64,000 nt of DNA. Source: Leptospira neocaledonica (GTDB lineage: Bacteria > Spirochaetota > Leptospiria > Leptospirales > Leptospiraceae). Numbering within the stretch: position 1 is the first letter of the stretch; every line of letters starts with the position of its first letter. The notes under the pieces were generated by a model, which was not told the DNA's origin, made no database searches, and saw only the letters and a list, made by a program, of their open reading frames with translations. The translations under genes were made by a program, and so were the position numbers. The DNA is taken from positions 67,434-131,433 of the forward strand of contig NZ_NPEA01000008.1 in assembly GCF_002812205.1 (NCBI RefSeq), written 5' to 3'. Shown here piece after piece: positions 1 to 8,651 of the stretch.

Positions 1-9
1 CCGGGGGTG

Positions 10-34
10 AAAAAAAATCGTCGCGGTTTTTTTT
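10..34. terminator. Possible bidirectional terminator-like hairpin
   Basis: Eight A residues (10-17) and eight T residues (27-34) flank a short TCG/CGG core with a 3-nt loop, so the RNA could fold with a U-run on either strand. The GC core is only two GC pairs plus a G-U, so it would be weak. It lies in the GC-rich start of the window, before the first gene, where no coding region is recognisable. Confidence 0.3.
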
Positions 35-205
35 GGCCGGGCGGCGTTCGGTGGGCCCGCGCGGGGTGGAATCCGGATCGGACGCGGCCAGCCCTTTACG
101 TTTGTATCCTTTTTGAGATCTGGGACCCGCTGATTTTTGATTGCATGAATCCTCCTAGGGGAAACACTGGGTATCGATTTTTCTTCCGCAGAGGACTAAA
201 CGAGC

Positions 206-910
206 ATGGCAAAAAGTTTCAAACAATTAGACGCCCAGCTCTCCGAATACATCCTCAGCCGCTCCCGCATCTCCGTTCAATCTTCCAGAATGAATTCCAA
301 ATTGGAAAAATACGTTCTTCGTATTCTAACAGAAGTTCTGGAAAAATTAGGCCAATCAAGATACATCGAAATGTTGTATACGATCACCAAAGAAATGGCG
401 ATCAACGGCGTTAAAGCCAACCAAAAGCGGGTTTTCTTCGAAGACCTGGGTTTGGATATTCGGAATCTTGATCATTATGACCAAGGTCTGGCCCAGTTCA
501 AACAGAACTTCTCCGAGAAAATGGCTGACGAATACGGGAAGCGTTGTCTTGCCAGAGGCGTTTTTGTCAAAATTACAGTAACCTACACTATCGAAGGTTT
601 GGTAGTCGAAGTAGTGAATAATACTCCTGTGATCGAGATCGAGGAATCTCGTATGAGGGAGAAAATGAAGAAGGCGATGGAATACAATGATATCGCCGAG
701 TTCTATATGGATAATATGGACAATACAGAAGGAGCAGGTCTTGGGATCGCTCTTATCATGATCCTTCTCAAAAGTGAGAATATTGATCCGAACTTATTCA
801 GAATCCAAACGGACGTCGGTGAAACTACAGCAAGGGTAGAAATCCCTTTCACCGACAATTACGTAACCATTAGAAGTAAGGAAATCAACCAAGTTGGAAA
901 TAACAAATAA
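206..910 (+). CDS. Histidine-kinase-like ATPase domain protein
   Basis: This 234-aa soluble protein looks like a stand-alone HATPase (GHKL) domain. An N-box-like segment ([12 protein letters not shown], about residues 67-78) and a glycine loop (GAGLGIALI, about 177-185) are visible. The region where the D-box (DNG) is expected reads VVNNTP, so nucleotide binding may be altered. There is no receiver, DHp or membrane segment. It is therefore more like a partner-switching or adaptor ATPase than a complete sensor kinase. A GAGG lies upstream of the ATG. Its 3' end overlaps the next SDR gene by 17 bp, suggesting cotranscription. The substrate or partner is unknown. Confidence 0.65.
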   Translation: MAKSFKQLDAQLSEYILSRSRISVQSSRMNSKLEKYVLRILTEVLEKLGQSRYIEMLYTITKEMAINGVKANQKRVFFEDLGLDIRNLDHYDQGLAQFKQNFSEKMADEYGKRCLARGVFVKITVTYTIEGLVVEVVNNTPVIEIEESRMREKMKKAMEYNDIAEFYMDNMDNTEGAGLGIALIMILLKSENIDPNLFRIQTDVGETTARVEIPFTDNYVTIRSKEINQVGNNK

Positions 911-1664
911 GACTGCCGTAATCACCGGTTCCGCCGGAGGTTTAGGCAAAGAGATGGCCCTTCATTTTGCAAAATTGGGAGCCAATATCGTTCTATCGGA
1001 TATCTCTGCAGACAAACTTGCAGAAGCCAAAAAAGACATCGAAGCACTCGGCACTAAGGTAATCGCAGTTCCTACAGACGTTTCTAAGGAAAAAGACGCT
1101 GTTGCACTTATGGAACAAGCGGTTTCCGCCTTCGGTTCCGTGAATATCGCAGTTTTGAACGCAGGGATCTTAAGAGATGGTCTCTTAATCAAGGCGGATA
1201 AACAAACTGGTAAAGTTGCCTCCAAGATGTCTTTGGCAGAATGGCAGGCTGTGATCGACGTTAACCTAACTGGAGTATTCTTAACAGGTAGAGAAGCAGC
1301 GGTCCAAATGGTAAATAACGGTACCAAAGGGGTAATCATCCCTATCGCTTCGGTTTCTATGCACGGTAACCCTGGTCAGACCAATTATTCCGCTGCAAAA
1401 GCGGGAGTAGCAGCTATGACCAGACTTTGGGCCAAAGAGCTCAGTCGTTATGGCATCCGAGTTGCGGGTATTGCACCTGGATTCATCGCTACAGAAATGG
1501 TAATGAAAGACATGAATCCGGAAGCTCTCAAAAAATGGGAGTCCCAAATCCCGATCGGCAGATTGGGTAGACCGGATGAAATTGCAAACACTGCGGTATT
1601 CATCGCTCAAAACGATCTGGTAGACGGAGTCGTTTTGGAAATTTCAGGAGGGGTCAAAATTTGA
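894..1664 (+). CDS. SDR family oxidoreductase
   Basis: A classical short-chain dehydrogenase/reductase of 256 aa. It shows an N-terminal Rossmann motif (TGSAGGLG, about residues 11-18), an NAG motif (LNAG), a catalytic Ser in IPIASVS, and the YSAAK catalytic Tyr/Lys motif. The C-terminal [10 protein letters not shown] and [11 protein letters not shown] segments are typical of FabG-like enzymes using NAD(P)H. The start is a TTG inside the end of the upstream gene, with AAGGA 11 bases before it; no better in-frame ATG precedes the Rossmann motif. The substrate cannot be told from sequence. Confidence 0.85.
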   Translation: MEITNKTAVITGSAGGLGKEMALHFAKLGANIVLSDISADKLAEAKKDIEALGTKVIAVPTDVSKEKDAVALMEQAVSAFGSVNIAVLNAGILRDGLLIKADKQTGKVASKMSLAEWQAVIDVNLTGVFLTGREAAVQMVNNGTKGVIIPIASVSMHGNPGQTNYSAAKAGVAAMTRLWAKELSRYGIRVAGIAPGFIATEMVMKDMNPEALKKWESQIPIGRLGRPDEIANTAVFIAQNDLVDGVVLEISGGVKI

Positions 1665-2119
1665 CCCCTTTGTTTCTTCTATTCCCTTCTTCAGTCCATT
1701 AGTTTTCCTTAATTCTTCCACACTTTTGCCTTCAATACTTCCATTTCGCCTATCTTGGTTAAGCTGAAAGTTTGCCTATTCTTCTACACGTTTTCTTGAA
1801 TTAGAATTCCGGCAAATTCGAAGTTTATAATAGTACGTTTTTCGTTTATTGTTAAATTCGAATATTGAGTTTTTGGGATCTTCTAAACGTAAGAGGGTTC
1901 TAATATTCGAAGGATTGAAAGTTATAATATTCAATATATATAAGCTTTAGAGGTTAATAATTCTACAATTGGTAATAAATTATTTTCCATTTTATTTACA
2001 TAATTATATCATAATTTACACGAATTATAATTTTACAAAAAATAGAGATAGTTTTCGGAAATCCTTGTAAATTTCAAAGGTTATGTTAGAGTGGATTCAA
2101 ATACAACAGAAGGCAGATT
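1665..2119. other. AT-rich intergenic region without a gene
   Basis: These 455 bases are strikingly AT-rich and contain no credible reading frame on either strand. They hold a 10-bp inverted repeat (TTCGAATATT at 1857-1866, AATATTCGAA at 1902-1911) and a related AAATTCGAA word at about 1814. The promoter of the ArsR gene at 2120 must lie here, but I see no clear -35/-10 pair. The inverted repeat could be an operator or a decayed repeat. Confidence 0.6.
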
Positions 2120-2422
2120 ATGGCAGCCCAAAAGTTAGACATTAAAAAAACTCATCTGGATTCTACGATCCGCGGACTTAAAGCAGTAGCTCATCCTGAT
2201 AGATTAAAAATCCTTCTCCATCTTTCTAAAAAAGAACACAGCGTGGGAGAACTTGTAGACGCACTTGGTATCAGCCAATCAGCTGCTTCCCAACACTTAA
2301 GCAAAATGAAAGAAGCAGGATACTTAGGAAGCAAAAAAGTTTCCAATCAAGTATTCTACTCTATCAAAGACGCAAAATTTAAAGCATTCGCAAAATCTTT
2401 ACTTCAGATCTTTTCTAAGTAA
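2120..2422 (+). CDS. ArsR-family winged-helix transcriptional regulator
   Basis: A 100-aa ArsR/SmtB-type regulator. The wHTH is clear: AVAHPDRLKILLHL (helices before the HTH, about residues 23-36), then LGISQSAASQHLSKM as the recognition helix region (about 49-63) and a wing with VSNQVFYSI. No cysteine is present, so the classical metal-binding motif of ArsR/CadC proteins is absent; the signal is unknown and may not be a metal. It is monocistronic, preceded by a long AT-rich region and followed by a convergent hldD. AAGG lies upstream of the ATG. Confidence 0.85.
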   Translation: MAAQKLDIKKTHLDSTIRGLKAVAHPDRLKILLHLSKKEHSVGELVDALGISQSAASQHLSKMKEAGYLGSKKVSNQVFYSIKDAKFKAFAKSLLQIFSK

Positions 2423-2433
2423 TTAATAGCTGT

Positions 2434-2458
2434 GGGGGGTTCTTAGGGGCCCCTTTTA
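2434..2458 (+). terminator. Weak terminator candidate after the ArsR gene
   Basis: A G-run (2434-2439) can pair with CCCC at 2450-2453 across a loop, followed by TTTTATT. It sits between the convergent ArsR and hldD genes and slightly overlaps the hldD stop. The stem is short, so this is tentative. Confidence 0.3.
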
Positions 2459-3418
2459 TTGTTCTTCTTTTTTAATCAAATCCACGTAATCCGCAATCGC
2501 AGTTTCCAAATCAGTAAATCCTTCTTTGTAACCGCTGGAGATCAATTTCTGGGTCTCAGCTTTTGTGTAATATTGGTATTTTGCCTTTAAACTCTCAGGC
2601 ATTTCCATATATTCTATGTTTTCGGGTTTTCCCATCGCTTTGAACAATGCGGAAGCAAGTGCTTTCCATGTCTCTGCCTGTCCCCTGCCCACATTATATA
2701 AACCGAATTTACGATTTTCTAACAGATATAGGCTGATCTTGGCCGCGTCCTTAACATAGAGGAAGTCTCTCTTTTGTTCTCCATCCTTATAGTCAGGACG
2801 GTAGGATTTGAATAATTTTAATTTTCCTTCGGAAGAAATCTGTTCGTATCCTTTTAATACTACCGATCTCATATCTTCCTTATGAGCCTCTCCGAATCCG
2901 AAGATATTGAAATATTTTACTCCAGTGATCTTATCCAAGAACCCTTTTTTTAAGGCATATAGATCAAACATATGTTTTGAATATCCGTACATATTCAAAG
3001 GTTTGAGAGAATGGATCGGGGCCTTATCGTCATATCCGAATTGCCCGTCTCCATAAGTAGCTGCAGAAGATGCGTATAAGAATTGAATCTTTCTACGCAA
3101 AGACTCTTCCGCTAAGATCTTAGTATATTCATAATTGTTTCGAATTAAATAAGAAGCATCCGTCTCCGTTGTAGAAGAACAAGCGCCCAAATGAAAGATA
3201 TGAGAATAATCTTTTAATATGTCAGTGGTTTGAACATTTTTCAGGAAGTCCTCTTTTTCGGAATAATCCGTATATTCCAATCCCCTTAGGTTTTTCCATT
3301 TGGAAGAAGTACCCAAATGGTCTACGACTAGGATATCTGAAATCCCTTGTTCGTTTAAAAGTCTAACTATATTACTTCCGATCAGTCCGGCCCCGCCGGT
3401 AACGATTACTCGTTTCAT
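2456..3418 (-). CDS. hldD: ADP-L-glycero-D-manno-heptose 6-epimerase
   Basis: Catalyses the last step of ADP-L-glycero-D-manno-heptose synthesis for the LPS inner core. The N-terminus (VIVTGGAGLIGSNIV, then DILVVD) matches the NADP-binding Rossmann fold of HldD/RfaD. The extended-SDR catalytic YGYSK motif follows, preceded by an SSAATYG segment. The length (320 aa) fits the family. ATGs occur at 3424 and 3418; the GGAAG site is spaced properly for 3418. It is the last gene of a minus-strand run mutY-ubiD-hldD, with 18 bases after ubiD. Confidence 0.88.
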   Translation of the reverse strand: MKRVIVTGGAGLIGSNIVRLLNEQGISDILVVDHLGTSSKWKNLRGLEYTDYSEKEDFLKNVQTTDILKDYSHIFHLGACSSTTETDASYLIRNNYEYTKILAEESLRRKIQFLYASSAATYGDGQFGYDDKAPIHSLKPLNMYGYSKHMFDLYALKKGFLDKITGVKYFNIFGFGEAHKEDMRSVVLKGYEQISSEGKLKLFKSYRPDYKDGEQKRDFLYVKDAAKISLYLLENRKFGLYNVGRGQAETWKALASALFKAMGKPENIEYMEMPESLKAKYQYYTKAETQKLISSGYKEGFTDLETAIADYVDLIKKEEQ

Positions 3419-3436
3419 TCCCATTCTTCCATTCGA

Positions 3437-5194
3437 TTATAACGAATCCAAAAGTCTACCAAATCTATTCTCCACTTGTTTAGAGATTTTAGGATCTTCT
3501 TCCAGAACAGGAGGATACCAAGTTTTTAATCTAGCATCCACGAGTATCGGGCCTTGGAAAGAGATATGATTTCGGATCACTGTAGAATCACCATGAATAT
3601 CAGCTGCAGGTTCGAATCGAGTGAATACATTCCAAATAAAATCGTGATCGGATTTAGTTGCTTCTTCCGAGTTATCCACTAGGAATACGAATAAAAATCC
3701 TTGGGCAATCACCTCTTTACGAAGTAACTCTAAGGCTCCGTCTCCTTTTTTATATTTTGGTCCGGAAACCACTAATACTCCGGGACAATATACTTTCGGA
3801 TTTTTGAATTTAGAATTTTTAATATTAGAAGTGATCTTTGGTTTTAGTTTTTGGGTTTTAGGTCCAACTCCAAGTAAAACCGCCTTACTTCCTTCGTTTA
3901 CTTTTGGTCCCGTATAATCCAATGTATCCTGGGAAATATTAGAAAAGATATGTAAGTCTGTCTCCGGTTTGAATCTTTCTAGTGCGGCGATGAAAGTAGT
4001 TTTAAAATCCATCAAAGGAATATCTTGGTCAGTTACGATCAGGAATTTGGTAAGAGATAATTGTCCTTCTCCCAAAATTCGAAGAGCTCCCATAAATGCT
4101 TCTTTTTTGTATCTTTCTTTTACGATGGCTGCCGCTAAAGAATGAACTCCGGATTCTTCATAGGCCCAAATTCCCTTCACCTGAGGCATAACGATTGGGA
4201 ACATGGGAGATAATAGATGTTGTAAATATTCTGCGATCCAATGATCTTCTTGTGGAGGACGTCCAACTACTGTTGCAGGCCAAATAGCGTCTTTACGAGT
4301 ATAAATTTTATCCACTTCGAATACTGGATAATCATGTTTTAAAGCATAATATCCATAATGATCTCCGAAAGGTCCTTCCGGCTTTCTGATCCTTGGAGGA
4401 ATTTTCCCGATCAATGCAAAATCTGCATCCGCAACAATAGGAAGAGGACTGATCTTTTTGTTTTTTAGTACCTTTAATCTTTCGCCAAGCAAAAGTGATG
4501 CGAGAAGAAATTCACTGATCTCTTCCGGTAAAGGAGCCACCGCAGAAATTGTAAGTGCAGGCGGACCTCCTACATAGATATGCGCTGGCAGCGCATTCCC
4601 CTCCGCTTCCGCCTCGGAATAATGAAAACCTCCACCTCTATGGATCTGTATATGCATCCCAGTAAGTTTAGGTTCGTGGAATTGGATACGATACATTCCC
4701 AAATTCCCTTTCCCGGTTTTGGGACTTTCGGTATATACCAAGGGTAATGTGATAAATCTTCCGGCGTCTTTAGGCCATGATTTTAAGGCAGGCAATTCAT
4801 CTAAACTTTGCAATTCAGAATCTAAAACAGGAGCCTTGGTTACTTTTCTAAGACCTACTTTTAATGCGGTCCAGGCAAGAGATCTCGCTTCCCATACTTT
4901 TTTGGGAGTGGGAGGCATAAGATGTTTTGCAGTATATGCTATTTTTTGAATAAACTTTACCGGATCTTCTCCGAATGCGATCTTGATCCTGTTCTCCGAA
5001 CCGTATAAATTGGTCGCAACTGAAAATTTGGATCCTTTTACATTCGAAAACAAAAGTGCGGGGCCTCTTTTAGCGACTACCCTTCTCTGGATCTCTGCTA
5101 TCTCCAGGATAGGATCCACTTCTTCTTTGATCTCCAAAAGTTCTCCTTTTTTAGAAAGTTCTTTTACGAATTCTGAAGTGGATCGAATGTTCAT
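3437..5194 (-). CDS. UbiD family decarboxylase (menaquinone biosynthesis type)
   Basis: A 585-aa UbiD-family decarboxylase, a prenylated-FMN-dependent enzyme family. The N-terminus (ELLEIKEEVDPILEIAEI, then GPALLFSNVKG) and the central EAEGNALPAHIYVGGPPA and APLPEEISEFLLASLL segments follow the UbiD pattern. UbiD homologues act in ubiquinone or menaquinone synthesis or on aromatic acids. Since leptospires use menaquinone, a role in a late menaquinone decarboxylation step is the likeliest guess. The frame is open further upstream, but the ATG at 5194 has AAAGGA in front of it and aligns with family N-termini; the extension would run into mutY. It lies 22 bases after mutY. Confidence 0.85.
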   Translation of the reverse strand: MNIRSTSEFVKELSKKGELLEIKEEVDPILEIAEIQRRVVAKRGPALLFSNVKGSKFSVATNLYGSENRIKIAFGEDPVKFIQKIAYTAKHLMPPTPKKVWEARSLAWTALKVGLRKVTKAPVLDSELQSLDELPALKSWPKDAGRFITLPLVYTESPKTGKGNLGMYRIQFHEPKLTGMHIQIHRGGGFHYSEAEAEGNALPAHIYVGGPPALTISAVAPLPEEISEFLLASLLLGERLKVLKNKKISPLPIVADADFALIGKIPPRIRKPEGPFGDHYGYYALKHDYPVFEVDKIYTRKDAIWPATVVGRPPQEDHWIAEYLQHLLSPMFPIVMPQVKGIWAYEESGVHSLAAAIVKERYKKEAFMGALRILGEGQLSLTKFLIVTDQDIPLMDFKTTFIAALERFKPETDLHIFSNISQDTLDYTGPKVNEGSKAVLLGVGPKTQKLKPKITSNIKNSKFKNPKVYCPGVLVVSGPKYKKGDGALELLRKEVIAQGFLFVFLVDNSEEATKSDHDFIWNVFTRFEPAADIHGDSTVIRNHISFQGPILVDARLKTWYPPVLEEDPKISKQVENRFGRLLDSL

Positions 5195-5216
5195 GGCTTT
5201 CCTTTTGAATAAAAGT

Positions 5217-6347
5217 TTAATTTTCCAAACCCGGCAGGACAGTTCCGTCTTTAACGAAGGTTTGTTTGATCTTTTTTGCAATGGAAGAAGGGAATTCCGT
5301 CTCTAAATTTTTCCAATTGCAATATTTAATCTCTATAGAAGGACGAATCTTACGAAAATGATTCAGGATATTCTTTTCCGATTTTTGGTCCAGTTCCGTT
5401 TCAGAAACAAAACCTTGGATTTTATGATGAGTGATCGTATGTTTAAATTTGATTCCAAGGTCAGATGGTTTTAAATTCCAATCTAAAACAGGATCTGCAT
5501 CATAAGGGTGTTTCCCTTCGAAAGAAAAAGGCAGGGAATAGATTGTTTTGAAAAATCTTCTCTCCGGATAACGAACAAGAAGTATACCTTGTTTAGTCTT
5601 TAGAATATAAAAACGGATATTTAAAGGGATTTCCTTTTTTTTCTTTTCCATCTCCGGAATACTTTCCTGTAATCCGTTCCGGTAAGCCAAACAATCATTT
5701 TGTAAAGGACATTCCGTACATAAAGGTTTTGGAATACAAATACGTGCGCCTAATTCCATAACCGCTTCATTATGATCTCCGGGAAATTCCAGATTTAAAA
5801 ATAAATCCGCAATCCTTTGTAAAGCAGGGTCAGCTTTAGGTCCCGACTCTTTAAATAAGACCAAACGAGAAAGAACTCTTTTTGCATTTCCATCTAAAAC
5901 AGCAAAAGATAAATTATAAGAAATAGAAAGAATTGCTCGTGCAGTATAAGGTCCTATACCTGGAAGTGAAAGAGCCTCATCCAAGGTTCTAGGAAATTTT
6001 CCGCCGAACTCGTTGACTAAGATCCGAACTCCAGCCAAAAGATTTTTTGCTCTGGAGTAATAGCCTAGTCCTTGCCAATAACGAAATACTTCCTCTTCTT
6101 CGGCATCCGCAAGATCCTCCGGTTTTGGAAATCTATCCATAAACTTTTCGTAAAGAGGAAGCATTGCTGCAACCCTAGTCTGTTGCAGCATGATCTCACT
6201 CACCCAAGTAGAATAAGGAGTTCTATTTTTTCGAAATGCCAGGTCTCTTTTTTCTTTTAGGAACCAATTTCTAAGCTTTAAATTCGTTTTAGGATCGAAT
6301 TCATAACTTGATTGATCGGTTTCTTTTTGTTTCAGACCCGCGCGCAT
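5217..6347 (-). CDS. mutY: A/G-specific adenine DNA glycosylase
   Basis: Removes adenine mispaired with 8-oxoguanine. Visible features are the catalytic Glu (WVSEIMLQQT, E51), a helix-hairpin-helix LPGIGPYTA (128-136), the catalytic Asp (LDGNAKR, D152) and a [4Fe-4S] cluster motif. A C-terminal NUDIX-like domain for 8-oxoG recognition follows. The cysteine motif reads CIPKPLCTECPLQNDC, i.e. C-X5-C-X2-C-X5-C, one residue shorter in the first loop than the usual C-X6-C of E. coli MutY. Length 376 aa is normal. It heads the mutY-ubiD-hldD run. No strong ribosome site precedes the ATG. Confidence 0.92.
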   Translation of the reverse strand: MRAGLKQKETDQSSYEFDPKTNLKLRNWFLKEKRDLAFRKNRTPYSTWVSEIMLQQTRVAAMLPLYEKFMDRFPKPEDLADAEEEEVFRYWQGLGYYSRAKNLLAGVRILVNEFGGKFPRTLDEALSLPGIGPYTARAILSISYNLSFAVLDGNAKRVLSRLVLFKESGPKADPALQRIADLFLNLEFPGDHNEAVMELGARICIPKPLCTECPLQNDCLAYRNGLQESIPEMEKKKKEIPLNIRFYILKTKQGILLVRYPERRFFKTIYSLPFSFEGKHPYDADPVLDWNLKPSDLGIKFKHTITHHKIQGFVSETELDQKSEKNILNHFRKIRPSIEIKYCNWKNLETEFPSSIAKKIKQTFVKDGTVLPGLEN

Positions 6348-6424
6348 GTATCTGACTATCCAAGCCTCCGACTCCAGGGAGAAAAGGAGTATTTGTTGGA
6401 ATTCCTACAAAATTGTTTAGAGCG

Positions 6425-6447
6425 CCCCACCCTTATTCTGGGTGGGG
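6425..6447. repeat. GC-rich hairpin
   Basis: CCCCACCC (6425-6432) pairs perfectly with GGGTGGGG (6440-6447) around a 7-nt loop. No T-run follows on either side, so it is not a standard intrinsic terminator. It abuts the first 41-bp direct repeat. Confidence 0.6.
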
Positions 6448-6484
6448 GCTGGTCGGTGGTACAAGATTCAAAACTTCGATCCAA
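6444..6484 (+). repeat. 41-bp direct repeat, copy 1
   Basis: An identical 41-bp copy is found at 6582-6622. It begins with GGGGGCTGGTCGGTGG and ends with CTTCGATCCAA. It is noncoding and lies inside the inverted-repeat-bounded element. Confidence 0.8.
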
Positions 6485-6581
6485 GTTTTTCGGGATATTT
6501 CATCTATAATCTCGTTTGACCTTACGGTCACCGACTCGTCTAAAACGGTCGTCTTCTCACTCCCTACGGGTCGCTACGAAG

Positions 6582-6622
6582 GGGGGCTGGTCGGTGGTAC
6601 AAGATTCAAAACTTCGATCCAA
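6582..6622 (+). repeat. 41-bp direct repeat, copy 2
   Basis: Exact copy of 6444-6484, 138 bp downstream. Between the copies lies GC-richer sequence with words such as CCTACGGGTCGCTACG. To the right (6692-6795) a CG-rich stretch contains short palindromic words, for example TTTTCGCGAAGCGAAAA. Confidence 0.8.
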
Positions 6623-6801
6623 TCGCCTTATCACAAAACATTTAAACCAACAAGCATATTCCCAACCACGGACTTTGTAGGAACTCCAACACGCGACAAG
6701 GATGCGAAGGGGAAGTCCGAAGTGACCGAAGCGCTAGCGTAGCCCGAAGCAGCCTGGTTTTCGCGAAGCGAAAAGTCGCCCCGCAAAACCTTTTAAAATC
6801 A

Positions 6802-7554
6802 CTAAAGCAAAAATCCTCCCGAAACCTCCAAGTCCTGAGCGGTCACCCAAGAGAATTCGTCGGATAAAAGATTCACAATCACCTTGGCAATATCGTCGGG
6901 ACTTCCGATCCTTCCAAGAGCAGTCTGGTCCGCTAACGGTTGGATATATTCTGGATATTTATCAAATGCGCCTCCTCCCAGGTTCGTGTGAGTTGGACCA
7001 GGAGAGACTGCATTCACTCTGATCTTTCTAGGAGAAAGTTCTTTTGCCAAATACTTTGTCCACGAAGTCAACGCCGCTTTCGAAGCCCCATACGCTGAAT
7101 ATCCTACAAAAGATCCGTGACTGGAAGAACTGGATGTATTCACGATCCTTCCGTTATCTTCCATAAATTTAACGAGTTGTTGAGTTATGAAGAACGGACC
7201 TTTAAAATTCGTATTCAATATCTGATCGAAATATTCTTCCGTGATTTCAGCGAATGGCATTCCTCCGCCAATACCTCCGTTGTTCACCAGATAATCGAAA
7301 GTTTTTCTCTTCCAAATTTCTTCCAGATTCCTTTTTGCAAGTTCGGCAAAACTTTCAAAAGAAGATTTTTGGCTTAGGTCTAATTTAAGGCAAACAGCCT
7401 TTGAACCATTCTTCTCAACTTCCTTTACTACCTCTTCGGCACCTTTTTTATCCGAATGATAAGTAAGGATTACGCCGACTCCTTTTTTTCCCAATTCGAT
7501 CGCGGTATTTTTCCCGATCCCATTACTTGCTCCTGTGACGATTGCTATTTTCAT
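6802..7554 (-). CDS. SDR family oxidoreductase
   Basis: A 250-aa short-chain dehydrogenase/reductase, probably NADPH-dependent. It has the N-terminal TGASNGIG cofactor motif, an NNGG segment where NNAG is usual, a Ser-rich catalytic strand (NTSSSSSHG), the YGASK catalytic motif, and a C-terminal VSGGF end. The ATG at 7554 is preceded by GGAGG at ideal spacing; an in-frame TTG at 7566 would include the ribosome site and is rejected. It is divergent from the AraC-family gene at 7711, sharing a 156-bp regulatory gap, so that regulator may control it. The substrate is unknown. Confidence 0.85.
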   Translation of the reverse strand: MKIAIVTGASNGIGKNTAIELGKKGVGVILTYHSDKKGAEEVVKEVEKNGSKAVCLKLDLSQKSSFESFAELAKRNLEEIWKRKTFDYLVNNGGIGGGMPFAEITEEYFDQILNTNFKGPFFITQQLVKFMEDNGRIVNTSSSSSHGSFVGYSAYGASKAALTSWTKYLAKELSPRKIRVNAVSPGPTHTNLGGGAFDKYPEYIQPLADQTALGRIGSPDDIAKVIVNLLSDEFSWVTAQDLEVSGGFLL

Positions 7555-7710
7555 AACGTCCTCCAATAGATTGATAGTAGAGGATTTTATAAATATCGTA
7601 AAGATCGGATCATGCCGATTGATTGCCTAATCCTACCTCACCATTATTAATTTGAAATATTCTTCGGATTTTTCTTTTTAAAATACAGTTCTATTGTATT
7701 ATGTTATAAA

Positions 7711-8601
7711 ATGAAGGAAATCCTAAAAGAGATTGCGGAACTTACAATTCAAGCAACAACAAAACCGACTAAAACGGAACTTCCCAAAGTATTGCTCATA
7801 AAGGGAGAAGTATCCGAACATCAACTTGCGGCAGTATATGAGCCTATGATCGGATTAGTTGTTCAAGGAGGTAAAATAATCTCGATAGGAGATCAAACTA
7901 TTCACTTAAAAGCTCCTTCTTACTTCGTAATTTCCGCAGATATCCCTGCCACAGGAAAGGTAAAACAAGGTAAAACCGGACCGTATATTTCATTAGGACT
8001 AGAACTGGATCAAGATTCCATTTTAGATTTATTAAATGACCTTCCGAAAGATCCTTCGGAAGAAAATACGAATAATGAATTCATAGCTTGCGAAGCTTCT
8101 ACTGAATTTCTGGAAGCTTGGATCAGAATGCTTCGACTTCTGAAAACTCCGGAGCATATACCTGCACTTGCGCCTATTTACGAGAGAGAAATATTATATA
8201 GAGTCCTTCTCGGTCCGCAAGGATGGCGTTTGAGAAAATTCTGCCAGACCCAAGGAAAAGGACCGACTATTTATCCTGCAATTCGTTGGATCAGAGAAAA
8301 TTACACAGCTTCCATGGAAATAAAACGTTTAGCCGATAAATCTAGATTAGGTGTTACCACATTTCATAGACAATTTAAACAGATCACTGGACTTAGTCCT
8401 ATCCAATTTCAAAAGCAACTTAGATTGCTCGAAGCAAGAAAACTTCTGGTCTATAGTGCCTACTCCGCTTCCCGTGCTGCATTTGAAGTCGGATACGAAA
8501 GTGTAACTCAGTTCAATCGAGAATATTCCAGATTTTTCGGAGATTCTCCTGCGCGAGATGCTTCTAACGTGAGAGAAAAAATAGCATTGACGAACTCCTA
8601 A
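7711..8601 (+). CDS. AraC family transcriptional regulator
   Basis: A 296-aa regulator with an N-terminal cupin-like sensing domain of the AraC_N type (about residues 25-180; it includes YEPMIGLVVQGGK and SYFVISADIPATG). The C-terminal AraC DNA-binding domain has two HTHs (about 195-285; it includes MEIKRLADKSRLGVTTFHRQ and ASRAAFEVGYESVTQFNREY). Regulators with this N-domain often sit beside the oxidoreductase they control; the divergent SDR at 6802-7554 fits. The ligand cannot be predicted. Confidence 0.88.
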   Translation: MKEILKEIAELTIQATTKPTKTELPKVLLIKGEVSEHQLAAVYEPMIGLVVQGGKIISIGDQTIHLKAPSYFVISADIPATGKVKQGKTGPYISLGLELDQDSILDLLNDLPKDPSEENTNNEFIACEASTEFLEAWIRMLRLLKTPEHIPALAPIYEREILYRVLLGPQGWRLRKFCQTQGKGPTIYPAIRWIRENYTASMEIKRLADKSRLGVTTFHRQFKQITGLSPIQFQKQLRLLEARKLLVYSAYSASRAAFEVGYESVTQFNREYSRFFGDSPARDASNVREKIALTNS

Positions 8602-8651
8602 AACTTATAAGAATCCAGCGGATCTATTTTGGTGAAGAGAAAAAAAATCAA

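Larger units (their letters stand above)
6394..6691. repeat. 298-bp element bounded by 18-bp inverted repeats
   Basis: TGTTGGAATTCCTACAAA at 6394-6411 and TTTGTAGGAACTCCAACA at 6674-6691 are inverted copies with one mismatch (17 of 18). They bracket a noncoding stretch containing two 41-bp direct repeats and a GC-rich hairpin. The word resembles a short element I recall recurring between Leptospira genes. No transposase and no obvious target-site duplication are seen, so a MITE-like or extragenic-palindrome origin is only a suggestion. Confidence 0.55.

Noticed and set aside
7..414. Open frame at the left edge
   Set aside because: It overlaps the clear HATPase-like gene in another frame, and its product is compositionally odd (Arg/Trp/Pro-rich) with no family likeness.
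1281..1610. Antisense frame in the SDR gene
   Set aside because: Shadow of a well-conserved gene; no ribosome site.
3437..5281. Longer UbiD reading frame with a 29-residue extension
   Set aside because: The extension overlaps the end of mutY, lacks a ribosome site and is not family-like, whereas ATG 5194 has AAAGGA.
6413..6742. Open frame through the repeat-rich gap
   Set aside because: It runs over both 41-bp repeats and the hairpin, has no ribosome site and no protein-like composition.
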